Shown piece by piece: positions 25,961 to 35,241 of a stretch of 64,000 nucleotides of DNA. The stretch is from Symmachiella macrocystis (GTDB lineage: Bacteria; Planctomycetota; Planctomycetia; Planctomycetales; Planctomycetaceae): the NCBI RefSeq assembly GCF_007860075.1, contig NZ_SJPP01000001.1, positions 496,001-560,000 of the forward strand, given 5' to 3'. A program made the position numbers and the translations under genes. The stretch's first letter is position 1. Each line of letters starts with the position of its first letter. The notes under the pieces were generated by a model. It saw only the letters and a list, made by a program, of their open reading frames with translations, was not told where the DNA came from and ran no database searches.

Positions 25961-26737
25961 CTATTCCACCGTCACAGTGCGGTAGCATTCCTGCATCATC
26001 CAGCGGTCGATATCACGGACAACATCGTGGTGCGTGGGCTTTGCCGATTCGTACATTCGCGAGCAGATGGTCATCCCTGCGGTATGCAGCAATGTGCCCA
26101 ATCCGCGGGTTTGTGACGGCTCAGCGGTCTCGCCGCTTTGTTCGCTCGCCAAGAGAATTCGTTTGCCTTGCATCTGGCGATAATTGGCCAGCGGTTTGTC
26201 CATGGTCGGCATGCCTCCGCCGAGACACGCCACGCCAGCGAACCATTCCGGATGCCGCAGCGCGATTCGAATCGCGGCTGTCGCTCCGTCGCCGCAGCCA
26301 CCGATGAAGACCCGTTCCGAATGAATGTTGTACATCCGTCGCAATCGGCCGACCTGTTCGTGCAGTTCGTTTTCGACAGCGATCACATCATCGATGAGAT
26401 GCGACCAGCGATAACCATCCTGATCCGTCCGGGCTTGAAGCGGACCGCGTAGCGACATTCCAAAATAGTTGCGGTTGCTGATCTCCGGCATGATGCGGAG
26501 CAGGTCCCGTTCGGTGCCCCCTTCATCGTGCAGCCAGATTAAGAGCGGATAGGCATAGTTGGATTCGTAGTATTCCGGGACGTACGTCGCCGCGGGGGAT
26601 TCGATAGTATCGACATCGATGTCAAACCGCCGCCTGAGCGCAGCGGAATAGCTCGTCGGGATCAGATCCGTAGCCGCCAAAGCGTCGAGGCCCTCTCCGC
26701 CGACTTGTGCGGCGTTGTGAGAAAATCGAGTATTCAT
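25961..26737 (-). CDS. Esterase-fold protein lacking the catalytic serine
   Basis: 258 residues that match the phospholipase/carboxylesterase (LYPLA-like) fold: YPLLIWLHDEGGTERDLLRI (oxyanion part), NYFGMSLRGP, ENELHEQVGRLRRMYNIHSE and RVFIGGCGDGATAAIRIALR. In active members the last motif is GGFSQGG; here the serine position is Gly149, with Cys148 beside it. The expected downstream Asp is uncertain and the final His may be in THHDVV. It is probably catalytically inert, although a Cys-based variant cannot be excluded. Its ATG overlaps the upstream amidase stop (ATGA, 26734-26737), so it is translationally coupled to a peptidoglycan amidase. Confidence 0.75.
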   Translation of the reverse strand: MNTRFSHNAAQVGGEGLDALAATDLIPTSYSAALRRRFDIDVDTIESPAATYVPEYYESNYAYPLLIWLHDEGGTERDLLRIMPEISNRNYFGMSLRGPLQARTDQDGYRWSHLIDDVIAVENELHEQVGRLRRMYNIHSERVFIGGCGDGATAAIRIALRHPEWFAGVACLGGGMPTMDKPLANYRQMQGKRILLASEQSGETAEPSQTRGLGTLLHTAGMTICSRMYESAKPTHHDVVRDIDRWMMQECYRTVTVE

Positions 26738-27477
26738 CGCGTCGTACTCCTATACTGGGCGGCCAAATTCGGCCTGGGTTCGTCTCGTTGGTTCTGTGTC
26801 AAGCGATGATCAAGTTCAACAGCAGCGACTTCCGCTAAGGGAAAGTTTTTGCCGGGACAGGCTGTCGCTTTGACTTCGCTGTGAGGAATCACCTTGTCGG
26901 CAGAGATGCCGTATTCACTTTTTAATGTGGCCACCAGTCGGATGACGGAATCCATTTGCGCTGATGAGGGGGATGTTTCTTCAAAATTACCGATCAACAC
27001 GATTCCGATGCCGTGTTGGTTGTAGTCCCTTTTTCCGGCATGGGCACCGTGCATTTGTTCCCGCCAGCGAAACGTGGGTTCGATGACTCCATCTCCCATG
27101 CCGTCGCCGTTGCCGATCACAAAGTGGTACCCAATTCCTTCCCAACCTTTTCCCAAATGTTGTTCATGGATTTGTTCCACACTCCCCGCATGCGATGCAG
27201 TGTGGTGCAATACAATGTAATTCCATTCTCGCGGAGGACCGTCTGGCTTCCAGGGGTTGTTTCCCGATGGCAGGGAGACAGGCCGAGTCGGCAGTTGCAC
27301 GGACGTGGTGGGAATGTTCCCCCGTATCCGGGCGACCGAGGGGACAGTCGGAATTTGCCGCGGTGCGGTGACCACATCCGGCGGCAACGACGCATGATGC
27401 CGCGTGCAACTGGAAAGGGTACTTCCCAGCAGCACGAACACCGTTGCTCGCAGTATCCGTCTCGACGTTGCCCGCAA
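26734..27477 (-). CDS. N-acetylmuramoyl-L-alanine amidase (PGRP/amidase_2), lipoprotein
   Basis: 247 residues. With the TTG at 27477 the protein begins RATSRRILRATVFVLLGSTL, then SSC: a lipobox (LSSC) after a short hydrophobic core, so it is probably anchored to a membrane as a lipoprotein. The TTG is preceded by GGGGAGAAGATT, a strong site; the ATG at 27603 would place 42 residues before the signal. The amidase_2/PGRP domain follows: YIVLHHTASHAGS (zinc His), GIGYHFVIGNG, HGAHAGKRDYNQHGIGIVLI (zinc His region), and TACPGKNF (third ligand as Cys). It would cleave the MurNAc-L-Ala bond. It is coupled to the esterase-like gene. Confidence 0.85.
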   Translation of the reverse strand: MRATSRRILRATVFVLLGSTLSSCTRHHASLPPDVVTAPRQIPTVPSVARIRGNIPTTSVQLPTRPVSLPSGNNPWKPDGPPREWNYIVLHHTASHAGSVEQIHEQHLGKGWEGIGYHFVIGNGDGMGDGVIEPTFRWREQMHGAHAGKRDYNQHGIGIVLIGNFEETSPSSAQMDSVIRLVATLKSEYGISADKVIPHSEVKATACPGKNFPLAEVAAVELDHRLTQNQRDEPRPNLAAQYRSTTR

Positions 27478-28075
27478 AATCTTCTCCCCGTCTATGATAA
27501 CGGGTATGGCGACAATGGTCCCGCCAACAGGCAACAGATCCGCCCGGTCGGCCTCAGGGCGTGGAATGTATTGGGCATTGCAGAACGTGTCAACGGCGGA
27601 CATTGTCGACACGCTTCACAGGGTCAACACAAATACGATTGTCGCAAGTCGTTATGTTAAAACGATCTGTGTGTAACGGTGTTGAGGCGGATTTGGCAAT
27701 TGCCCGCCAGCCGCAAACCCGACGCAAAGCCCCCATTGCCCGCATGCTTCGTGTTCGGCGCGATATCCGCCCGTTTTTCGCCCAGCGAGATTTTCGCTCA
27801 ATTTCGAAGCTGGCTCCTAGGGGACATTTCCTGTGCAATAGACCAACTGCCGACAAAAACCAGCCCTCCAGCCTGTTCCCTCACACCTCGCACCTCTCCC
27901 CGCTGTGCGTTGGTTGCCGCAATGTTGGGAAGTCGCTAAAACCGAATCTTCGCTTTGCGCTCGACGCTGCTGTCCGCGTCAGAGGCACGAATACAGCGAA
28001 AATTCATAACAAACACCAGGATTCCCTGCACGGGAATCTCTTCAATGACAAGATTGGCTGCATAGGAGCATCCTC
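27478..28075. other. Intergenic region upstream of malate dehydrogenase
   Basis: 598 bp between the divergent amidase and mdh genes. Several long open frames here lack coding character: they are Arg/Pro-rich and read into mdh in another phase. I see no RNA gene or clear repeat. A TAGGAGC ribosome-binding site precedes mdh. Confidence 0.45.
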
Positions 28076-29065
28076 ATGGCAACCCCCATCCGTATTGCTG
28101 TCACCGGCGCTGCCGGGCAAATTGGCTATAGCCTCGTGTTTCGCATCGCCTCGGGCGAAGTTTTTGGACCGGACCAACCGGTGATCATGCATCTCATTGA
28201 AATCCCCCCAGCGATGGGCGCATTGGATGGTATTGAGATGGAACTGGACGATTGTGCCTATCCCACACTTGCTGGTGTCGTCAAAGCCAGCAGCGACGAT
28301 CTGGAAGCTGGCTTCGCCGATTGCAACTTTGTCGTCTGCGTCGGTAGCATTCCCCGCAAAGCAGGCATGGAACGGGGCGACCTGATTCGGATCAACGGAC
28401 CGATCTTCACCAGCACGGGCAAAGCGATTCAAGCGGCCGCGGCCAAAGACGTTCGAGTTCTCGTTGTGGGCAATCCCTGTAACACCAATTGCCTGATCGC
28501 CATGAGCAATGCCCCTGATGTGCCGAGCGATCGTTGGTTTGCCATGACCCGGTTGGATGAAAACCGTGCAGTGGCTCAATTGGCCCAAAAATCGGGACAA
28601 CCAGTCGCCGCCATCACCGGCATGGCGATTTGGGGCAATCACAGCGCGACCCAATTCCCGGACTTCTTCAACACAAAAATCGGCGGCAAGTCGGCTGTTG
28701 ATGTGATCGGCGACGATGCGTGGCTGAAGGAAGAATTCATTGCCACCGTGCAACAGCGCGGTGCCGCCGTTATTAAAGCCCGCGGCGCATCGAGTGCCGC
28801 CTCGGCAGCCAATGCGGCTCTCGGCACGCTGAAAAGCATCGTCAACCCCACCTCGGCAGGTACTGTGTTCAGCGCCGCCATTTGTAGCGATGGCAGCTAC
28901 GGCATCGACGAAGGTCTGATCACCAGTTTTCCGCTGACCACCGACGGCAGCAAATGGAGTGTCGTGCAGGGCTTGGAGCACAACGAATTCGCCCAGGCCA
29001 AAATTGACGCGACCGTCGCTGAACTGCAAAGCGAACGGGACACGGTCAAGGACTTGTTGGCCTAA
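28076..29065 (+). CDS. mdh: NAD-dependent malate dehydrogenase
   Basis: A 329-residue enzyme interconverting malate and oxaloacetate with NAD(H) in the TCA cycle. The Rossmann motif is [10 protein letters not shown] (residues about 9-18); [14 protein letters not shown] carries the two Arg that bind the dicarboxylate; VVGNPCNTN, the RLDENRA loop with Arg/Asp, and [12 protein letters not shown] with the catalytic His follow. These are the group of dimeric/cytosolic-type malate dehydrogenases rather than the LDH-like type. The ATG at 28076 follows TAGGAGCATCCTC. It is followed at 81 bp by the thioredoxin-TPR gene; there is no evidence of a TCA operon. Confidence 0.95.
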   Translation: MATPIRIAVTGAAGQIGYSLVFRIASGEVFGPDQPVIMHLIEIPPAMGALDGIEMELDDCAYPTLAGVVKASSDDLEAGFADCNFVVCVGSIPRKAGMERGDLIRINGPIFTSTGKAIQAAAAKDVRVLVVGNPCNTNCLIAMSNAPDVPSDRWFAMTRLDENRAVAQLAQKSGQPVAAITGMAIWGNHSATQFPDFFNTKIGGKSAVDVIGDDAWLKEEFIATVQQRGAAVIKARGASSAASAANAALGTLKSIVNPTSAGTVFSAAICSDGSYGIDEGLITSFPLTTDGSKWSVVQGLEHNEFAQAKIDATVAELQSERDTVKDLLA

Positions 29066-29146
29066 ACAAGGCTTAAGGGGACAGGCCTGCGAAAGAGGTG
29101 TGCAACCTCTTTCGCAAAGGGCCGTTCTTGTTGATGAATTGGGAAA

Positions 29147-30013
29147 ATGATGGCTGACGAATCGGTTTGGATTATTGATGCGGATAAAGACACCTTTGAA
29201 GAGGATGTCATTCTGCGTTCGCAGAACATGCCGGTGATCGTTGATTTTTGGGCCACTTGGTGCGCGCCGTGTAAACAACTGTTGCCGATTTTGGAAAAGC
29301 TGGCGGTCGAGTACGACGGCAAGTTCCTGCTCGTCAAAGTCAATATCGACCTGCAACAAGAACTGGCGATGGCCTTTGGCGTGCAATCGGTGCCGCACGT
29401 CTTTGCCGTCGTCAATGGGCAGGCGGTCGATCAGTTTACGGGGTTGCTGCCGGAAGAACAGATCCGGCAATGGCTCGATTCTTTGATGCCCTCGCCGGCA
29501 CAGACGTTGTTGTCCGAAGGCCGCGCGCTGCAGGAATCAGATCCGGCAGCGGCCGAAACGAAGTTTCGTGAAGCTGTGGCGCTGGAACCAAATAACGATG
29601 CGGCCAAAGTCGACCTGACCTGCGCACTGTTCGCTCAAGAAAAAGATGCGGAATGCTCGGCGATGATTGCCGAGTTGGAAAATCGCGGCTATTTGGAAGA
29701 TGAGGTCGAAAAAGTCAAAGCGGAGTTGGAATTTCGAGCTGTCGCGGCCGATGCCGGCGGCGCGGAAGAAATTCGCCAAAAAGCCGACGCGGACCCGGAC
29801 AACCTGGAATTGCAATTGGAACTCGCCGACGCCCTCGCAGCGGCACACCAATTTCCCGAAGCGCTCGACATCTGTCTGTCGATCATCACCCGCGATGCCA
29901 GCAAACTCCGCAATAAGGCGCGCGAAACGATGGTGAATATCTTTCATCTCGTCGGCGACAATTCTGAAGTCGCCAACGAATACCGCCGCAAATTGGCCTC
30001 GGCGCTGTATTAA
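29147..30013 (+). CDS. Thioredoxin-TPR protein (YbbN/CnoX-like)
   Basis: 288 residues. The N-terminal ~110 form a thioredoxin fold with VDFWATWCAPCKQLLPILEK (Cys39 and Cys42), KVNIDLQQELAMAFGVQS and the cis-Pro in SVPHVF. The C-terminal ~170 are TPR-like helices (AETKFREAVALEPNNDAAKV; ELQLELADALAAAHQFPEAL). This is the architecture of CnoX/YbbN, a chaperedoxin that protects GroEL/DnaK substrates from oxidation. E. coli YbbN lacks a second active-site Cys (SxxC); here CAPC is intact, so oxidoreductase activity is likely. The ATG at 29147 has GGGAAA just before it. Confidence 0.88.
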   Translation: MMADESVWIIDADKDTFEEDVILRSQNMPVIVDFWATWCAPCKQLLPILEKLAVEYDGKFLLVKVNIDLQQELAMAFGVQSVPHVFAVVNGQAVDQFTGLLPEEQIRQWLDSLMPSPAQTLLSEGRALQESDPAAAETKFREAVALEPNNDAAKVDLTCALFAQEKDAECSAMIAELENRGYLEDEVEKVKAELEFRAVAADAGGAEEIRQKADADPDNLELQLELADALAAAHQFPEALDICLSIITRDASKLRNKARETMVNIFHLVGDNSEVANEYRRKLASALY

Positions 30014-30164
30014 CGCGATCGAAAATTCTGGGACATGGGTGATGCTCCAGCCGACATCGTCAACGCAATCGTGATCGCACGCGGACTCGCCAGTTGTTCG
30101 TGCGGTGCTGCCACCGTAGAATACAGGAACGAGCGATTCCCGTTCCCCCAAAAGAGACCCGATC

Positions 30165-31250
30165 ATGCAAGATGTGTTGCGGCAATTGCAGGAAGACATT
30201 CTGAATCGGCGGCCGGTCGCCTATACCGCGCTGGTGGAGACTCGCGGCTCGACTCCGCAAAAGGCCGGGGCACGGATGTTAGTTTATCCCGACGGTTCAC
30301 AGGCGGGCACGTTGGGGGGTGGGTGCGTTGAAGCTGAAGTCAAACGCCGCGCGTTGCGTCTATTGGATGAGGGCAACGTTGAGCTGATGACGTTTCAACT
30401 CGACGACAACTACGGTTGGGATGACGGGTTGATCTGCGGCGGCCGCATGAAGATGCTGGTCGATCCGATCCGCCCGGATGAAGACGTCGATTACTTCCGG
30501 ATCCTCGACGAGTCACTCGTCGCAGGCACACCCTGCACCGAAGCGGTGATTATTAATGCGGAAAGTGCCGGTGGAGGATGCGAAGGGGACCGGTTTCTGG
30601 TGGATGCCGATGGCAACAGTCTTGCTTGTCGCGGCAGCGTGACATCCCCCCCGGCGGGACTCAATGAGCACCTCAAGCCGATCCTGGAACGTCCACGGGC
30701 CTATGTGGCCGGAGGCGTCTCGTTTCTGCCATTTCTGCAACGCTGCTGGTTGTTGGTCGTTGGAGGCGGGCATGTGGGGCAGCGGGTGGCGGAATTAGCG
30801 GCGGACGTCGACTTCGATGTTTGGGTCGTGGATGACCGTGAAGAGTATTGCAACCTCGATCGCTTTCCGCGTGCCAAACGCCTGATCGTCGGCGACATCG
30901 ACACAGCACTGAGCGGATTGGAAATTGATCCCCGCACGTTTTGTGTGATTGTCACCCGTGGGCACAATCACGATGAAGAGGCGCTGTATCATTTGGCGGA
31001 AACCCCGGCGAGCTACGTGGGCATGATCGGCAGTCGGCGAAAAATCAAATTGATCTTCGACGACCTGTTGGCTGAAGGAATTTCGCGCGAAGCACTGCTG
31101 CGCGTCCATGCTCCGCTGGGCTTCGACATCGGTTCGCAAACCGTTCCAGAGATCGCCATTAGTATCGTGGCGGAATTGATTGCCCATCGCAATCTGGGCG
31201 AATCCCCTTCTAAATTCCGCACCAACAACGTGCTGGAAAATGCTGAGTAG
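30165..31250 (+). CDS. XdhC/CoxI-family protein
   Basis: 361 residues. The N-terminal XdhC/CoxI domain has VAYTALVETRGSTPQKAGAR and GTLGGGCVEAEVKRRALRLL, followed by GLICGGRMKMLVDP (the family CGG motif). A Rossmann domain follows: LLVVGGGHVGQRVAELAADV and FDVWVVDDREE, then the C-terminal GHNHDEEALYHL and YVGMIGSRRK motifs. The family binds molybdenum cofactor and sulfurates it for insertion into xanthine-dehydrogenase-type enzymes. No molybdo-hydroxylase gene is nearby in the window. The ATG at 30165 follows AAAGAGACC. Confidence 0.9.
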   Translation: MQDVLRQLQEDILNRRPVAYTALVETRGSTPQKAGARMLVYPDGSQAGTLGGGCVEAEVKRRALRLLDEGNVELMTFQLDDNYGWDDGLICGGRMKMLVDPIRPDEDVDYFRILDESLVAGTPCTEAVIINAESAGGGCEGDRFLVDADGNSLACRGSVTSPPAGLNEHLKPILERPRAYVAGGVSFLPFLQRCWLLVVGGGHVGQRVAELAADVDFDVWVVDDREEYCNLDRFPRAKRLIVGDIDTALSGLEIDPRTFCVIVTRGHNHDEEALYHLAETPASYVGMIGSRRKIKLIFDDLLAEGISREALLRVHAPLGFDIGSQTVPEIAISIVAELIAHRNLGESPSKFRTNNVLENAE

Positions 31251-31517
31251 CCTGCGCTAAAAAAGGCCTCACGCTAAGGCGCAAAAAGGTCGCGGGGGAT
31301 CGACCAATTTGTGAATGATAGCTGTGTGGCGAGATTGCCGTTTTTGTACTCTCTTTATTTGCAGCGCGTTGGACCTAAGCTACGGGAACCGATGCATCGC
31401 CCAATGACTTTGCGAATCTCTTTGCGCCATAGCGGCTTTGCGTGAGACTTTCTTTCAACCAACGGTAGATTGGAATTCCCGCGTTGCGAGCAGCCCGCGC
31501 ACAATTGAGCGGCGCGG

Positions 31518-32504
31518 CTAGATCTCTTCCGGTTTGCGATTCGGCTTGAAGCGATCTTTGGGGTTGGGCTTGTTGCCATAGCCGGAATTGTTTGGATCGT
31601 ATTCGCCGACGAATTCTACGTTGGCTCCTTCGGCGGGGATGCGGTCTTCCATGCCGAGCGCCCAGAGCATGCCATTGATTGATAGCTTTCGCGCCGATTC
31701 ATCTTTGAAGTCGAACGGATGCGCAGCTGTGGAAAAGAAGACGCGGCCGCGGACGCCGTTGTTGCCTTCATAGGTTTTTGTCCAGGCAACGGGGTTGGTG
31801 AGGGGATAACGATCTGTCTTGCCCGCTTTTTCATGTCCCGAAATCAATGCCCGGCCGATCATCAACGGCTGAGCGTCGCCGCGCAATTTATCGCCGCCCC
31901 CTTGAACGTGGTACAACCAGGAGTAGGCTTGAAACGGCTTGACGCCGCGGAGAATCGGGTGCTGTTTCTCCCCGGGGGCGATTGTGATGTTGGTTAAAAA
32001 TTGGTGGCCGTCACCGAAATGCCCGTGGTGCGTGATCCAATTTTGGCCCAGCAGTTGGGCGATCTTTTCACCGCGCCAACCCCACTCGCTATGCTTTTTA
32101 TTGTTGTCAAACTTGAAGGCATGCGTGGCTGTGCGAAAACCGACGATCGGTTTTCCGGTTTTGACGTAATTTAAAAAGTGGTTGAACTGTTCATCGGGCA
32201 AGTCACGGAACCGTGTGAACAGCACCATCAGGTCGGCATCGTCCAACGCTTCGATGCCCGTAATCGACCTGAGGTTATCGGGATCGATCGTGCCGTCCTC
32301 GGCCAGGGAATAACAAACGGTGACCTTGAAACCGTAATCCCGTTTAAGAATCTTAGCCAACATGGGCATCGATTCTTCGCTGCGATATTCCTCATCGCCC
32401 GTAATAAACACGATGTGCGGAACCTTTTCCTCGGCCGCTTGAGTCGCGATGGTCATTGAGGCTGCGAACAATCCGGTCAGGGTGAACAGTAAAAGGGCTT
32501 TCAT
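31518..32504 (-). CDS. Exported ThuA-domain protein
   Basis: 328 residues with a signal peptide ([20 protein letters not shown], then TQAAEE). The mature part is a ThuA/class-I glutamine-amidotransferase-like fold: [66 protein letters not shown], and late [20 protein letters not shown] with STAAHPFDF. This is typical of planctomycete ThuA proteins, which are associated with saccharide metabolism, but the enzyme activity is unknown. I chose the ATG at 32504, with GAAGGA upstream, since the signal begins there; the longer frame to 32594 adds a non-signal N-terminus. Confidence 0.85.
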   Translation of the reverse strand: MKALLLFTLTGLFAASMTIATQAAEEKVPHIVFITGDEEYRSEESMPMLAKILKRDYGFKVTVCYSLAEDGTIDPDNLRSITGIEALDDADLMVLFTRFRDLPDEQFNHFLNYVKTGKPIVGFRTATHAFKFDNNKKHSEWGWRGEKIAQLLGQNWITHHGHFGDGHQFLTNITIAPGEKQHPILRGVKPFQAYSWLYHVQGGGDKLRGDAQPLMIGRALISGHEKAGKTDRYPLTNPVAWTKTYEGNNGVRGRVFFSTAAHPFDFKDESARKLSINGMLWALGMEDRIPAEGANVEFVGEYDPNNSGYGNKPNPKDRFKPNRKPEEI

Positions 32505-32615
32505 GCGGGGAATTCCTTCAGCGATCAAACGAATCGAGTGCGACGATGTCTCTACGATCATAACGGTCGGAGGGTTGTCATCGAAAGCGATCAAGAAAAA
32601 CCCGTGCTATTCTCG

Positions 32616-33380
32616 TTACCCGCCCAATTCCGACCGTAGCCGCTCCATGTTGTCTTCCAGCCGCTGTAGTTCCTCGCGGAGAGAACTGATTTCCACAGCG
32701 AATTCCTGGTTTTGCGTACGGAGTTCACCAATGACGGCTTCCAGCGCGTCGACACGACCGTCGCTGGCGGCAGCAGGGGCCGGGGAAGGTGTACCAGCGG
32801 CGCGCGGGCTGGACGGTTCGTCTGCGACGTCTGCTGAAGCGGTGGGGAGCGACATGCCTTCTTTGGCGGCGTATAAATTGTGGTCCACTTCCACGCCGCG
32901 ACGTTCCAAAGATCCGCTGGCTTGCAAGAGGTTCAGTCCTTGCAATCCGGCCAATTCTTCGCGGAGTTGATCCAAGGAATCAATCGACACCATGCGACTG
33001 CTGCGCGAGCGGAGTTCACCGAGCGATTGGCGTCCGCGGAGTAGCAATTCGGTCAAGATCGCCAATTGCGGTTCGGAGAGCGAGAAACGTTTGCGCATCC
33101 AGTGTCGATACCGCGGCGCGCGGCCGCCATCGGTGTGGATGACCGTGACCAAACCCATTTCGCGCAGTTCGTCCAACGCTTCTTCGACGTCGTCTTCGTT
33201 GTAACTGGAGACGGGGGCACGGTTGCTTTTTTGGTTGCAACCGTTGGTCGCCGCTTTAAGAGTGAGTGGATAATATTCCGGCGTGGTAAACGCCTTTTCC
33301 ACAAGCACGCCAAGCACACGGCGTTGTCGCCGGGACAGTTCCGAAACCGGCGGGTGTTCCTGATCCTCGAATGAGTCCAT
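32616..33380 (-). CDS. YceH-family (DUF480) protein
   Basis: 254 residues. VSELSRRQRRVLGVLVEKAF, then TTPEYYPLTLKAATNGCNQK and SNRAP, is the diagnostic start of the YceH family: a winged-helix repeat. Two winged-helix-like halves follow (DVEEALDELREMGLVTVIHT; LSEPQLAILTELLLRGRQSL). After an Ala/Pro/Ser linker comes a coiled coil (DALEAVIGELRTQNQEFAVE, then ISSLREELQRLEDNMERL). The role of the family is not established. The ATG at 33380 follows GGAGACC. The longer frame to 33569 has no family similarity upstream. Confidence 0.9.
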   Translation of the reverse strand: MDSFEDQEHPPVSELSRRQRRVLGVLVEKAFTTPEYYPLTLKAATNGCNQKSNRAPVSSYNEDDVEEALDELREMGLVTVIHTDGGRAPRYRHWMRKRFSLSEPQLAILTELLLRGRQSLGELRSRSSRMVSIDSLDQLREELAGLQGLNLLQASGSLERRGVEVDHNLYAAKEGMSLPTASADVADEPSSPRAAGTPSPAPAAASDGRVDALEAVIGELRTQNQEFAVEISSLREELQRLEDNMERLRSELGG

Positions 33381-33592
33381 AGCGGTCTCCGACTCTTGTG
33401 AATTCAACGGTTGTGGTGATTGGTTCGTGTTTTGGACAAAGCGCAACTCGAAATGAGCCTCGCGCCCGGATATTGCAATTGATTCAAAAGCCGTCGGCAA
33501 ACATGCCGCTTGTGGCCAGGCGCAACCGAAGTACAGACAGTCGAAAGCAAACGCTGACCGGGTGGCCACGACTTAGCGCTCGGAACGGATGA

Positions 33593-34099
33593 CTACTTAC
33601 TACGCACGATCATCTCGAAATCGGGGTCATGCCGCAAGGTATCAAAATCAGGCTCGTCTTCGATGAGTTTTCGCAGGTCCTGATCCATGCGCAAGGCGCG
33701 GCCCAGCCAAGAAAGGGCGTTGGTTTTATCGCCGGCGAGCGACCAGTAACAGGCCATGTTGTAGAGCACGATGGGCTCCTGCGGAGCGACATGATACGCC
33801 TGCTCCATCGCCGAGATGGCCTCGTTCAAGCGGTCGATGCGTTTGTAGCACCACGCCAATGCTAAGAGCACTTCGACGCGCTCCGGTTTTTCAGCCAAGG
33901 CGTGCAAGAAATACGGCAACGCCTGGTCGTACTGTTGGCGATCGCGATACGCCATGCCGTGCAAATACTGAACGGAGAAGCGGGATCGATACTGTTCGTC
34001 GATTTTCGCCAATTCCTCCAGCGCTTTTTCGGGCATTTCGAGTTCCAGATATCCTTCCACTTTGGATAAGATTCTGCGAAAGCGCGAGCTGGCAGCCAT
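33593..34099 (-). CDS. TPR-repeat protein
   Basis: 168 residues made mostly of about four tetratricopeptide units: YLELEMPEKALEELAKID, VQYLHGMAYRDRQQYDQALP, VEVLLALAWCYKRIDRLNEA and IVLYNMACYWSLAGDKTNAL. It ends with a LIEDEPDFDTLRHDPDFEMI tail, a pattern common at the end of bacterial TPR proteins. It is cytosolic with no signal. I chose the ATG at 34099 with GTGAG upstream over a GTG at 34126. Partners are unknown; yceH lies 212 bp downstream on the same strand. Confidence 0.8.
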   Translation of the reverse strand: MAASSRFRRILSKVEGYLELEMPEKALEELAKIDEQYRSRFSVQYLHGMAYRDRQQYDQALPYFLHALAEKPERVEVLLALAWCYKRIDRLNEAISAMEQAYHVAPQEPIVLYNMACYWSLAGDKTNALSWLGRALRMDQDLRKLIEDEPDFDTLRHDPDFEMIVRSK

Positions 34100-34296
34100 G
34101 TTATCGATCTCACCGATCAGTGCCACAAAACGATTTCAGACGTTGTGACAAATATGGAATAGCAATATTCAATCGCCGGAAGGCGAAAACGCAAGTGGGT
34201 GTTGAATGCCACTCTACTGGGTGGCCGTAAATTAATAGTGACCTTCAAATAGCATTCAGTTTCCAGAGTCGTGTTGAACCGAGACGAACCGGTCCG

Positions 34297-35118
34297 TCAT
34301 AACGGCGGTGGTTCCTGATCCTCGATCGCGGAGGGATCCAGGCGTTCTCGCTCGTCAATTTCGATGGAATCATGTGCTTCTTCTGCTAACGGGATCGGCT
34401 CGATCTCGGGAGGCGGCTGATTCGTGGTGGCTGCCGGCACATAGGTCTGTACGGGGGCATTGGAACCATAGTCTCCTCGATCGCCGCTGCGTTGATGTCT
34501 GAATTCCTGTCTCAATTCCTTGCTGCCAACGCTGATGATTAAAAAGTCGGCGAATGTCCGTAGCCGTGGATAGCGGGTTGAGTCCCGATGCTTATCGCAC
34601 TTCCATTGCTTGATCTTCACATTGACGGTCGCATGTCGGCCGTAGCCAATCGCGAAACCGAGAATGATTCCGATCGGAAAAAACCAATTCCAAACCAACA
34701 TCCACAACACAAATCCGGAAAGCGTCCCGACCACGACACTCCAAAAAGGAGCGGTCAGGTTTTCGACCTGATAACTTTCCGTCAAAGGCGCCCCTTCGCC
34801 CGGCGTGCCGCAGACGACGCACATTTTGGGGAGTCGGACTTTCCACGTATCGTCGTCGAATTCGGCATTGAGGTATTGTTCCTCGCTGGAAACGCGAATT
34901 TCGCGGGTGACAAATCGTTCCGGACGCAAATCACGGGCGTATTCGGTGAAATGCTGCCAAAAATTCTGTCGGCGTTCCCAGTAATAGGCGCAGACGATCC
35001 TCGACTTTCGCCAGATCCAACTGAGGACAACGGCGGCGACTTTGACCGCTACGCTCCACAGGGTTCCGGCGAATGCCGCGAATTTGTTTGTTTCGGGTTC
35101 CGTACGTTCCGATGTCAA
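34297..35118 (-). CDS. Membrane protein with Cys-rich zinc-ribbon-like loop
   Basis: 273 residues with a first hydrophobic helix near 18-36 (GTLWSVAVKVAAVVLSWIW), a soluble loop with CVVCG (about residues 100-104) that recalls a zinc knuckle, then two close membrane segments (FWSVVVGTLSGFVLWMLVWN, then WFFPIGIILGFAIGYG), KCDKH, and a long polar tail ending in EPIPLAEEAHDSIEIDERE. The start is a TTG at 35118, preceded by GAGGG, and no downstream ATG is close. Function is unknown. It is divergent from the next gene; their starts are 124 bp apart. Confidence 0.6.
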   Translation of the reverse strand: MTSERTEPETNKFAAFAGTLWSVAVKVAAVVLSWIWRKSRIVCAYYWERRQNFWQHFTEYARDLRPERFVTREIRVSSEEQYLNAEFDDDTWKVRLPKMCVVCGTPGEGAPLTESYQVENLTAPFWSVVVGTLSGFVLWMLVWNWFFPIGIILGFAIGYGRHATVNVKIKQWKCDKHRDSTRYPRLRTFADFLIISVGSKELRQEFRHQRSGDRGDYGSNAPVQTYVPAATTNQPPPEIEPIPLAEEAHDSIEIDERERLDPSAIEDQEPPPL

Positions 35119-35241
35119 TAGATTGCCCTCTCGGCAAGGTCCGTTTGCTTGGTTGCATTATGCGGGGACACCGAATTGCGGGTCAAGCCCTCCCCGCCCT
35201 GTGAACGCGACAATTACTCGACGTCCTATCAGGGGATTGGT

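Noticed and set aside
27561-28184. 207-codon plus-strand frame in the gap before mdh
   Set aside because: It runs into mdh in another phase and is Arg/Pro/Ser-rich, typical of a non-coding frame.
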